From positions 1,846,408-1,873,012 of the forward strand of contig BFEA01000310.1 in the NCBI GenBank assembly GCA_003427395.1: 26,605 nt of DNA, in the 5' to 3' direction. Positions within the stretch are counted from its first letter, which is position 1; the number at the start of each line of letters is the position of its first letter. The notes under the pieces are model-generated. The model had not been told where the DNA came from. It was given only the letters and a program-made list of their open reading frames with translations, and made no database searches. Below are positions 18,828 to 26,605 of the stretch, piece after piece. Source of the DNA: Chara braunii (taxonomy: Eukaryota; Streptophyta; Charophyceae; Charales; Characeae). Made by a program: the position numbers and the translations under genes.

Positions 18828-19000
18828 CGTACGTCGTTGGATGACCGACAAGGTTCGATGACCAACGAGGTTTGTCGTCCAGTGGTGTTCGATGTCCGCC
18901 AACATTTCGATGCCCGCCGAGGTTTGATGGGGCGCCAGGTTCGATGCCAAACAAGGTTCGATGGCCGACAAGGTTTGATGGCCAGCAACGATCGATGTGC
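18828..19000. repeat. GATGGCCGACAAGGTT-type minisatellite
   Basis: About eight degenerate units of 17-24 bases (forms of GGTTCGATGGCCGACAA and GGTTTGATGGCCAGCAA) follow directly after the 184 bp array. Confidence 0.8.
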
Positions 19001-20110
19001 AACAACATTGTCATGAAATGTTTTTTGTCCATTCCCAAACAGGGATCGACCTTTTTCACGGGTTTCTACCGTGTGGTGGACCAATTGCCTTGCATGCTGC
19101 GTACGACCAATGGACGAGGAGGCAGGTCGAATGCAGTGCAATCGGGGCGAGAAAAGTGAACCGCTCGGCTGGCATGTCTGTGCCCTGGTCGGCGAGTGGC
19201 GAATCAATCAGCTAGTTGGCCAACCACAAACTGAAAAGTCGATCAATCAACTAATCAGTTACTCGTGCCAACGCTCTCCTGTCAACCAGTTTGCTGGATC
19301 GGTCGTACGCCTGCCGGTTGGGCGATCGCGCAGAGGGTGATGCCACGGTTGCAACGCAAACACACGTTCGGCTGTATGGTTGGTGGACTGTTGGATCAAC
19401 CGGTCGTCCGACCGCAGTCCGAACAGTCGTTCTGTGATGTTGGTAGTGGTGGATCTATTGACCAGTCTACTGTTCGGTCGGGGTACATCAACGAGTGTGA
19501 TCGATCAGTCGCTCGCGGCCCGGTTGGTCGTTCGCGCACGGTGCCACGTGTGTTTTGTTTTTACATTTGATAGTGGCGAAAAACACACACGGGGTGACCA
19601 CGTTGAGACAGCACACGCGATCAATCGACCGATCGTGAGCTCTCTGTTCGTTTTCGGCGATTGGTCGACTGGGTGCGTCTACTGTCCCGACCATGCCCCC
19701 TTTTTGCTTTGTTTGATCATCCATCGGCAGATCAGCGGCGGTATCGTGATCAATCGTGGTGGTCCTGTTCATCACTCACATGCGGTATGGCCGATGTCAC
19801 CACTCACGTGTGGATGATTGATCAGATGAGTAGAGAAAGATCCGATCTGTCGCGTGGTTATTATGTTTCATGATCGGTCGCCTCGCGCTCGATGAACTGA
19901 TGAATGTCGATAGCTCCGATCGAACGCGCTATGGCCAGTCACGAAACATAATCACCCCGCGCTCGATCGGATGTTTCTCCATTCATTAGTTTCATACACA
20001 ACAAGATCCCATGAGATCCACACAAATCAATAGCCAAAAAAGAACCAGTTAAATCATTTTGATAGGGATGTCGACGCGCGACGTCGAAGATGACGCGGGC
20101 GGCGACTAGG
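19001..20110. other. No gene; CGATCGATCAATC-rich sequence
   Basis: About 1.1 kb without credible coding. It has many GATCRATCA and GGTCGGTCG-like words and two weakly similar segments (about 19280-19355 and 19500-19550) sharing CCGGTTGG...GCGC...GTGCCACG. A hairpin-capable inverted repeat sits at 19856-19956. Confidence 0.5.
19856..19956. repeat. 19 bp imperfect inverted repeat (ATTATGTTTC arms)
   Basis: GGTTATTATGTTTCATGAT (19856-19874) and GTCACGAAACATAATCACC (19938-19956) pair at 16 of 19 positions around a loop of about 63 bases. Confidence 0.75.
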
Positions 20111-20592
20111 GAGGTGGAGGGAGATGCGTCGTAGAAAAGGTAGCGACCAGGGTTTAGAACAGTTGTCCGTTCGCTTCGCTACCTATGGTGCTCCAGCTGT
20201 GCGGGGCAATGGTGTTGACAATAGTGGTGGTGTGAGGCGTCCGTTCGGTAGCATCTCCCCAGCAAAAAACGCAGAAAGTGGCGTTCACGCCCCGGTTGCC
20301 TCTCGTATTTGTAGGCGCGCGTGGGTCGGGTCCCCTTCGGGTCCTCCATTTCCGAGTGCCTCGCAGGGTCCGTTTGACGCCACGAAAGGTTGGCCACACG
20401 TCGGTCTGCGCATCGAACGGTGGCTACACGTCAAATTTACCGCTTGGGGGGACCCGGTGCGCGCGACATGGCAAAAAAAGTCCCTTCGAACAGGGCTTTC
20501 CCTGGCGTCATGGAAAAGGGCCGTCGTCCCTGGCCCCTTGCGTTCTCGTGTTCGTGTTCGCGGGCCCCGCCAAAGGTGTTTTCGGGCTGCGC

Positions 20593-20613
20593 GGGGGGGG
20601 GGGGGGGGGGGGG
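20593..20613. repeat. Poly-G tract (21 bases)
   Basis: Twenty-one consecutive G residues on the plus strand. The true length is uncertain because homopolymers are error-prone in assemblies. Confidence 0.9.
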
Positions 20614-20664
20614 CGGAGGCGGTTGGGCCCAGTTTTTCGCGGTGCACATTGCGAAGTCGCATTC

Positions 20665-20694
20665 TGGCCGTCCGATTTGCGGATCGGACGGCCA
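20665..20694. repeat. Perfect 12 bp hairpin
   Basis: TGGCCGTCCGAT and ATCGGACGGCCA are exact inverted copies around the loop TTGCGG. It is G/C-rich, with no T run on either side, so a bacterial-type terminator role is not suggested. Confidence 0.9.
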
Positions 20695-21182
20695 CAGTGC
20701 GTCTTCTACCATGGTGTTTGTGGCACTTCCTGCGCGGGTGTCCGACGTGCATTTTCGAACCTGGCGTGGGGTGCGACAACAGATGATCATCTGAGTGGGG
20801 TCTGGTGCTGTCCATTTGCGTCTCCTGCCCGACGAGCTGGTCCGCGCGACGTCATGTAAGCGACTTCCTCCATCGCGTGCGCAAAATCCGTTGTCGCGCC
20901 TCATGTCTTCGAGAGCGGGCGTCTTGATTTCCCCCCGCCATCGCTTAAGTCGACTGAGCTTCGACATCCCCTCTTTGCGTTCCGCGTCATCGCGTGTCCG
21001 TCATCGTCTGCGCTTCGCCCTTGTGACATGGCCGACCGCGCCATTCAAGGTACAGTGCTGCTCTGTCTGGCCACGTGTCCTCCATCGACTACAACTGTTG
21101 GCGTTGGGGTTGAGGTGCATGCTTGTGTGCGCATAAGACGCGTTGCATCGTGCCACGTATAGCGGGTGACTGTGTATACCCC

Positions 21183-21533
21183 CGTACGAATACGGGCCGT
21201 CCGTACGTCCATATGGCCGTACGTACGGGCTCATGTGGTCATACGAGCCGTACGTACGGAAAAAAAAGCAAAAAAAAAAATTCAAAAAAATCTGAAAAAA
21301 AAAATGTTATGCAGAAAAATAAACTGAAACACTTTTGCCTCAGGGTCATATTGAAATTCGTTACCAAATTTGAGATAAAAAAATAAAACGTTTTTTTTTT
21401 GTTTTTTTTTTTTTCGTATGGGGCTGTACGTTCGGCCATACGGCCGTACGCACGACCGTACGATAAACCCCCGCACGACCGTACGATAAAACCCCGTACG
21501 CGTACGCACGACCGTACGATAAACCCCCGTACC
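21183..21533. mobile_element. Candidate short element: CGTACG-rich ends, A/T core
   Basis: The left end (21183-21260) is full of CGTACG and CCGTACGTACGG palindromes and ends in an A8 run. The core (about 21258-21415) is A/T-rich. The right end begins with T runs and carries GTACG words, including three copies of GCACGACCGTACGATAAA at about 21450, 21473 and 21504. A-rich left and T-rich right edges with palindromic GTACG arms give an overall inverted arrangement, like a small non-autonomous or foldback element. No target-site duplication was identified. Confidence 0.45.
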
Positions 21534-21767
21534 GCTCTCGACGTGAAGGGATTCGAGTCTGCAGCGTCCATCCCTTCGTGTTGTTCACTCTCGCTCGTTC
21601 ATTCCTTTTCTGTGATTCGTTTTCTTGTTCTGTGTTCATTCTCGCTCGTTCATTCCTTTCATGACTTCATTGATTGTCCCTTTCGATGTGAACCACCCCC
21701 GCGCAGATATGTGCGCAGGATCGAGACGACACCAGTTGGCCTTGTGTTGCCATGTAGTCAACAAAGC

Positions 21768-22191
21768 CACATGTTCAGTGACGAGAACCTGAACACGGAT
21801 TGACGACGTCCTCCCGTTGTTGAGCACCACCCCTACTCAGTGTAAGAGACAGCCGATGCACGGCAGGTGGATGATCGAGAACCGCGCGCGCATCCCAGTC
21901 GTGCTTGCACAGTCGCCCCCCCCCGCCCCCCCTGTGTGAGAGAACCTTTCTCTCACACAAGGGGGGGGGGGGGCGAGTCGGCGACTGTGCGAGCACGACA
22001 GGGATCTGCGCGCGGTTCTCCAAATGATTGAATGTTGGTTTGTATACATCGCGGGGGGAGGGCATTTGTGCGAGCACAACTGGGATGCACGCGAGGTTCT
22101 CGATCATCCACCTGCCGTGCATTGGCTGTCTCTTACGCTTAAGACGGCTGGTGTCCAACACCGGGAAGACGTCTCGCCACTGAACATGTGC
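21768..22191. mobile_element. Nested foldback (inverted-repeat) structure
   Basis: The outer arms CACATGTTCAGTG...GCACGGCAGGTGGATGATCG (21768-21907) and their inverted partner (about 22068-22191) match over about 120 bases with some gaps. Inside lies a second hairpin. Its left arm (about 21873-21940, GAGAACCGCGCGC...GTGCTTGCACAGTCGCC, then C runs and TGTGTGAGAGAA) pairs with the right arm (about 21948-22021, TTCTCTCACACAA, G13, GACTGTGCGAGCACGAC, GCGCGCGGTTCTC). The inner module is thus present three times, once forward and twice inverted. Confidence 0.8.
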
Positions 22192-22429
22192 CTCTGTCGC
22201 CGTAGAGACCACGTGTCAACCCCATCCCGCGCACACAGCGTGAAGATCATCCGTGCTAGAGCCCACCGATGTTGAGCGCGAGCTGCTGGTGCTGGCCGTG
22301 AGCGATGCGCTGCGTCACTCCTTGCGACCAGCGAAAGGAATGTGCGCGCGACATCTGAGGGCTCCATGCCCGAGAATGCACAAGCGGTCTGCGCGTGATG
22401 GAGAACGACATCGCAAGTCGCCACAATGA

Positions 22430-22710
22430 TGATGCCGTTTTGTCGGCGTGATCACCGCTTGCGTCGTGGAGAACACCCCGTGATCACCAGTTGTGTCGTG
22501 AAGCACACCGTTTTGTCGGCGTGATCACTGCTCGAGTCGATGGCCTCGTTCAACATCGAACAACGCAATCCCCGCCGCGATACCAACGCGGCCTCCATGC
22601 TGTTCACTCTCGGTTGTGTCGAGGGCCTCGTTCAACATCGAACAACGCGGCCTCCATGCTGTTTACTCTCGCTTGTGTCGTGAAACACACCGTTTCTGCG
22701 GCTGTGAAGT
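22430..22710. repeat. Imperfect tandem repeats
   Basis: GCCTCGTTCAACATCGAACA occurs at about 22541 and 22625. GCGGCCTCCATGCTGTT with CTCTCG occurs at about 22588 and 22647. CCGTTTTGTCGGCGTGATCA occurs at about 22435 and 22509. GTGTCGTGAARCACACCGTT occurs at about 22493 and 22675. These are overlapping duplications without coding evidence. Confidence 0.8.
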
Positions 22711-23190
22711 GTCATGTTGATGCCGTAGTGTGGCCATGGGGAAAAGCGCGCGCACATGACAACACACCGACAATGATGTTGTAGTTCGCGCTTGCAGTTG
22801 CAACAGCGACCCCACTTGCCCGCATGAGTCGATAGCTCCGAACACCCTGCCAGCCGCCACCGTGCGAGGGTCGCAACACGAAGTTCGGATCCCAACGAAC
22901 TTCGCTTGTTGGCACTTGCGATGTAGCGAGCTGCGCAAGGAGTTTGTCGGCATCATCATGTAGGCTTGCGCTGTTAAAACCACATAGCCAACGCTGTGAG
23001 CTTCCATTGCCGGCGCACGTAATGACACAAAGCGCGTCTGTCGCTTTATTTCCTCTCCGCACGAACGTAAGAGCATATCCAACACTTTTGGTTGTTCGAA
23101 GTACGGTCTAAACATTTCTACAAGCAATTTCTTCTGAAAGAATTTATGGAATAACCTTCTGAGGCAGCCGCCAGGCCGTGGTGATGTCAC
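22663..23190 (-). other. Weak coding-like frame, possible exon fragment
   Basis: The minus frame is open for 175 codons. Its first half has protein-like composition (RRLFHKFFQKKLLVEMFRPY, then PKVLDMLLRSCGEEIKRQTR and MEAHSVGYVVLTAQAYMM) before it runs through a dyad at 22903-22880. No family is recognised, and neither splice sites nor homologous neighbours support it. It could be a gene fragment caught between repeats, or chance. Confidence 0.25.
22880..22903. repeat. Single dyad with perfect arms
   Basis: GAAGTTCG and CGAACTTC flank GATCCCAA. This is one of the copies with fully complementary arms. Confidence 0.92.
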
Positions 23191-23202
23191 CTTCTACAAT
23201 CC

Positions 23203-25210
23203 AAGTTCGGATCTCGGCGGACTTCGAGGTTCCGCGCAAATCCAACCGCCCCGTTCGAGACCCCGAACTGTCCGACGTGGTCTGCTAGTCGGAAACCCTA
23301 GGGTGCGCAAAATGCTCGCTTCGAGAAATGGCTTATAGGGGTTTATGGGGGGGTGCGCCCAAGCAACGCCTGCTTCAGTGCAAACGCCAAGCACCCGTTC
23401 CTATAGATGCGACCGCGTGAAAACTTGTTACTCGCTACACTCGCATCTGCCAAGTTCGGATCCCGGCAGACTTTGAGGATCCGCGGGAAACTGACCGTCC
23501 TTCGCGTGAGGTGTGGACCTTTGCATGCGAGTTGCTACCGGGATCGACGGCACCCCGATAACGGACACGCATGATGACCTTCCTTCTGTGCGAAAACCTG
23601 TGACTCGCTGCACTCCCATCCGCCAAGTTCGGATCCCGGCGGACTTTGAGGATCCGCTGGAATCCAACCNTCCTACGCATGACGCGTGGACCATTGCATG
23701 CGACTTGATTGCGAGAGGAGTATTGGTGCGCAAAATTCCTCGCCGTCTGCAATGCCCTTGTAGGGGTTTAAGGGGGTTGCCGTTGGTGGCAGCAGATGTG
23801 TTCGTTGTCGGTCTGCCGTCGATCGCGACGTGCTCTGGTAGTCGGAGGCCTTGGGGTGTGCTAAATGCTCGCTTCAAGAAATGGCTTGTGGGGGTTTATG
23901 GGGGTTGCGGCCAAGCATCGTCCGTTTCTGTTCAAACGCGAACCGCATGTTCCAATAACTGCAGCCACAAGAAAATCAGTTGCTCGCTGCACACACATCC
24001 GCCAAGTTCGGATCCCGGCGGACTTTATGAATCCGCGACAATCTAATCGTCCTTCGCATGAGGCGTGGACCTTTGCGTGCCNGTTGCTTCCGAGAGGAGT
24101 TCTGTTGCGCAAAATTCCTCGCCGTCTGGAATGGCCGTGTAGGGGTTTATGGGGGTTGACGTCGGTTACTGCAAACGTGTCCGTTGTCGGTCTGTCGTCG
24201 ATCCCACCGTGTTCTGGTAGTCGCAGGCCCTTCGTTCCGCAAAGTGCTCTCTTCAAGAATTGGCGTTAAGGGATTTATGGAGGGTGCGGCCAAGCATCAC
24301 CAGCTTCTGTGCACACGCCAACCACCCGTTCCGATAGCTGCAGCCGCGCGAAAACCTGTTACTCGCTGCACTCGCATCCGCCAAGTTCGGATCCCGGCGG
24401 ACTTTGAGAATCCGCATGCATCTAACCGTCCTTCGCATGAGGCGTGGACCTTTTCATGCGAGTTGGTCCTGGGTGGAGTATTGGTGCACAAAATTGCTCG
24501 CCGCCTAGAATGCCTGCGTAGGGGTTTATGGGGGTGGCCGTCGGACGTGACCTTCATCGGTCTGCCGTCGATCTATGTTGCCCCCTACGGGTTTGGACGG
24601 TCGCGGAGCGCGGAGTCTTGTCGCGGACGTGCTCGTGTTCTGGCGCGCTTTGCGGTTCGCGCTGTCGCACGTCGACGTTCCCGGCGCACGAATCGGGGTT
24701 CGCCTTGTCGACTGGCGGAGACGAGGTTTGGAAGGGTTGCAGGGGAGGGGGTCTTTCATCCATTTCTGCATTTCGACATGTTATTTACGGGAATCTGACC
24801 GCGGGAATCTAACCATGGGAATCTAACCGTGGGAATCTAACCGTCCTTCGCATGAGGCGTGGACCTTTCCGTGCGAGTTGCTTCCAGGAGTAGTATTGGT
24901 GAGCAAAATTCATCGCCGTCGTGAATGCCCGTGTAGGGGTTTGTGGGGTTTGCCGTTGATGACAACAGACGTGTCCGTTGTCGGTCTGCCGTCGATCCCG
25001 ACATGTTCTGGAAGTCGGAGGCCCAGGGGTGCGCAAACTGCTCGATTCAAGAAATGGCTTATGGGGGGTTGTGGGGGTTGCCCCCACGCATGGCCTGCTT
25101 CTGTACAAACGACAACCACCCGTTCCAATAGTTGCAGCCGCGCGAAAACCTGTTACTCGCTGCACTCGCATTCCGCCGAGTTCGGATCCCGGCGGACTTT
25201 GAGGATCCGT
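23203..25210. repeat. Satellite-like array, 379 bp unit, with dyads
   Basis: Dyads start at 23203, 23452, 23625, 24004, 24383 and 25178, all in one orientation and preceded by CTCGCATCCGCC or variants. Spacings are 249, 173, 379, 379 and 795. The full unit reads dyad, GAGGATCCG, CCGTCCTTCGCATGAGGCG, TGGACCTTTGC, GTGCGCAAAATTCCTCGCCG, TAGGGGTTTATGGGGGTT, CGTTGTCGGTCTGCCGTCGA, TTCAAGAAATGGCTT and CGAAAACCTGTTACTCGCTG. Two units are shortened and the last interval carries an insertion. Single ambiguous bases (N) at 23670 and 24082 lie in the array, probably from collapsed copies. Confidence 0.93.
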
Positions 25211-25935
25211 GGGAATCTAGCCGTCCTTCGCATGATGCATGGACCTTTGCGTGCGAGTTGATTGCGCGAGGACTATTGGTGCGCAACATTACTCGCCATC
25301 TGTGTCTGTAGGGGTCAATTTGGGGTCGCGCTGCGCCGAATTGTCTGGTGGTACATCCACCGCTACCCTTTGTTCTGCGAGTGTTGTTGCATGACGACCA
25401 ATTGAAAGCGCGATGGCCTTTCTTCTGTGCGCCCGAAAATAACGTTCCTTGCGTGCCCCCGCTGACGCTCCCTTCAAATGACACTGACCGTGCGAAAACC
25501 GGTTCCTTGGTGCTCCAAGGCCCGCTTGAACGACGGCTCCCTGCGAGCTTCGAGACTCTGCGTTATTCTGACCGTCATTTTGAATGGCTCAGACTTCCCC
25601 GTGCATTTTCGTGCGCGGTGGCCTGGTGGTGCGCAAAATTTTTCGTCTTGAGGATTGCCCTTAAAGAGGTTTATTGGGGTTGACGACGGTTTTTGTGGCC
25701 GGGTCGAAATGCAGTCTGCCGTTGATCTTCGTTGCCCTCCGATGAAAGGAATCGTCGCAAAAGGTGAGGTTCAATCGCCGACATGCTTCTGCCTCGGCGT
25801 GCTTTGCGGTTCGCGCGGTCAGGTGTCAACATTGCCATCGCACAAGTCGGAGATCGCCTTCTCGTTTTCGCGGACCGGGATTTGTTGGGGTTCCGGGAGG
25901 ATCTTCCATCCATGGTTGTAATTTTCTTCTCCACG
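24625..25935. repeat. Duplicated segment pair (24625-24790 and 25780-25935)
   Basis: The two segments share GCGCTTTGCGGTTCGCGC or a close form, GTCAACATTG/GTCGACGTTC, CGCAC-AA-TCGG, TCGCCTT, GGATTTG/GGTTTGG and CTTTCATCCAT/CTTCCATCCAT in the same order. They lie about 1.15 kb apart and bracket part of the satellite array. Confidence 0.65.
24790..24843. repeat. 15-16 bp tandem repeat (GGGAATCTAACCGTG)
   Basis: Four head-to-tail copies with one-base changes. The last copy merges into the CCGTCCTTCGCATGAGG phrase of the satellite unit, in the place where a dyad should stand. Confidence 0.9.
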
Positions 25936-26531
25936 CCGCCTGGGTGTTGGAGTTGCGCGCTGTTCTACCTTTGCCTTTCGAAATCAGGTAGTTTGGTCAA
26001 TAGGGGCAATCGGTGTTCGCAGGGGTCTCTTGGGGCCCGCGCTGCGATGACTTGTGAGGTGCTGTACCCGCGGCTAGCCTTCCTACTGCCAGCGGCAGAG
26101 CGTGGACACGAGGTTCGAAGCACGGCGAACTTTCCAGTTCCGGGTGATGTTAACCGTCCTTTTGCGCGGCCTGGTCCATCGCGTGTGTTGTTAGTGTCGG
26201 GGACCCATGGGTGCGCAATCAAGCTCGCCATGTGTGTTGCCGTGGTTGGGGTATATAGGGGTAGTTGACGGTGGCAGTCATTATTGTCGTTCGCGTGCGG
26301 AGGCGCTTCGGTGTCGAAGCCGCGCGGGCTGCAAAGGCTTTTAGTACAGACACACATACTTCAAATCGACGTGAAGTTACTTGGGGGTTGTGGGGGTCGG
26401 TTGAGGGTCATTAAACCATGTTATTTTTTGTCTTCTTCCTCTCGTACCATTGCTTTCGTTACGTCGATTAGCCGACGGTCAGTGCGCGGAGATCCGTTAA
26501 TGACCGGTTCGCCGTCGATTCGATTTCTGCC
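25211..26531. other. Diverged satellite-flanking sequence, no gene
   Basis: Contains decayed phrases of the 379 bp unit (GGTGCGCAAAATTTTTCGTC, TTTATTGGGGTTGACG, CATGGGTGCGCAA) and one eroded dyad-like site at about 26112-26131 (GAGGTTCGAAGCACGGCGAA). No protein family is recognised on either strand. Confidence 0.55.
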
Positions 26532-26554
26532 GAGTTCGGATCCCGGCGGACTTC
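26532..26554. repeat. Terminal dyad copy
   Basis: GAGTTCG and CGGACTTC flank GATCCCGG, preceded by CTGCC as in the satellite units. It lies 50 bases from the end of the window. Confidence 0.9.
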
Positions 26555-26585
26555 TTTGCTTCGGTTGCTGCGCTGGGAATCGGCT

Positions 26586-26605
26586 GTGTGTGTGTGGGGG
26601 GGGGG
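26586..26605. repeat. TG microsatellite passing into poly-G
   Basis: GTGTGTGTGTG followed by ten G residues at the window's last bases. Assembly probably stopped here. Confidence 0.9.

Larger units (their letters stand above)
20111..21180. other. GC-rich region, no gene recognised
   Basis: Frames are open in several phases on both strands, as expected for GC-rich DNA, and none resembles a known protein. The region includes a 21-base G run (20593-20613) and a perfect hairpin at 20665-20694. Confidence 0.5.

Noticed and set aside
20665-20694. Rho-independent terminator
   Set aside because: The stem is followed by no T run on either strand and there is no bacterial gene nearby.
20154-20967. 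Several overlapping open frames on both strands
   Set aside because: All phases are open in this GC-rich stretch, including across the 21-base G run, and none has a domain.
21258-21415. A/T-rich core as a replication origin or matrix attachment site
   Set aside because: Composition alone is not evidence, and the GTACG-rich flanks suggest a repeat element instead.
21775-22212. 145-codon minus-strand frame with an internal repeat (NLACIPVVLAQ / NRAQIPVVLAQ)
   Set aside because: The protein repeat is the direct result of the foldback DNA structure and it crosses poly-G/poly-C arms.

Overview
The window looks like nuclear DNA of a green-lineage eukaryote. The sequence features that point this way are decayed Ty3/gypsy retrotransposon coding, a Ulp1-type cysteine protease gene with spliceosomal-style intron signals, microsatellites at both ends, and several tandem-repeat families. 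From general memory of such genomes, not from a search, a streptophyte alga of the Chara type is my best guess (moderate confidence). I see no intact gene, no tRNA or rRNA gene and no bacterial-style operon. Essentially every recognisable coding stretch is on the minus strand and carries stops or frameshifts.

Layout. (1) About 0.16-6.2 kb: one degraded Ty3/gypsy element on the minus strand. Gag lies at 5.3-3.25 kb, protease near 2.7 kb, reverse transcriptase at 2.26-1.26 kb and RNase H at 1.24-0.43 kb, followed by a stump of integrase. Its A-rich leader (5.4-6.2 kb) ends at a tRNA-Met-like primer-binding site. (2) 6.48-7.24 kb: a mosaic tandem array. (3) 7.84-10.56 kb: a minus-strand Ulp1-like gene with an acidic upstream exon, a middle exon and a catalytic domain. 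Its intron contains a 315 bp tandem duplication. (4) 10.98-15.49 kb: a long minus-strand pseudogene that reads as a ParB-like domain joined to a beta-class DNA-methyltransferase-like domain. It is broken by five in-frame TAA/TAG codons and one frameshift. (5) 16.8-17.8 kb: two further minus-strand coding-like stretches that I do not recognise. (6) 17.97-19.0 kb: a 183-184 bp tandem array and a short minisatellite. (7) 19.0-26.6 kb: almost gene-free DNA with a CGTACG-rich element flanking an A/T core, a nested foldback structure, a 379 bp satellite-like array and other duplications.

The thread that ties the right two thirds together is a short dyad. Its arms are GAAGTTCG and CGAACTTC around the 8-base spacer GATCCCGG. 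It occurs in about 28 full or partial copies on both strands, from 9.2 kb to 26.5 kb. Arm differences include compensatory pairs (T:A, T:G, C:G). It sits inside the Ulp1 intron and coding remnants, and in every unit of two unrelated tandem arrays. I consider this dispersed dyad, and the adjacency of the ParB-methyltransferase fusion and the Ulp1 gene, to be the observations most worth following up.
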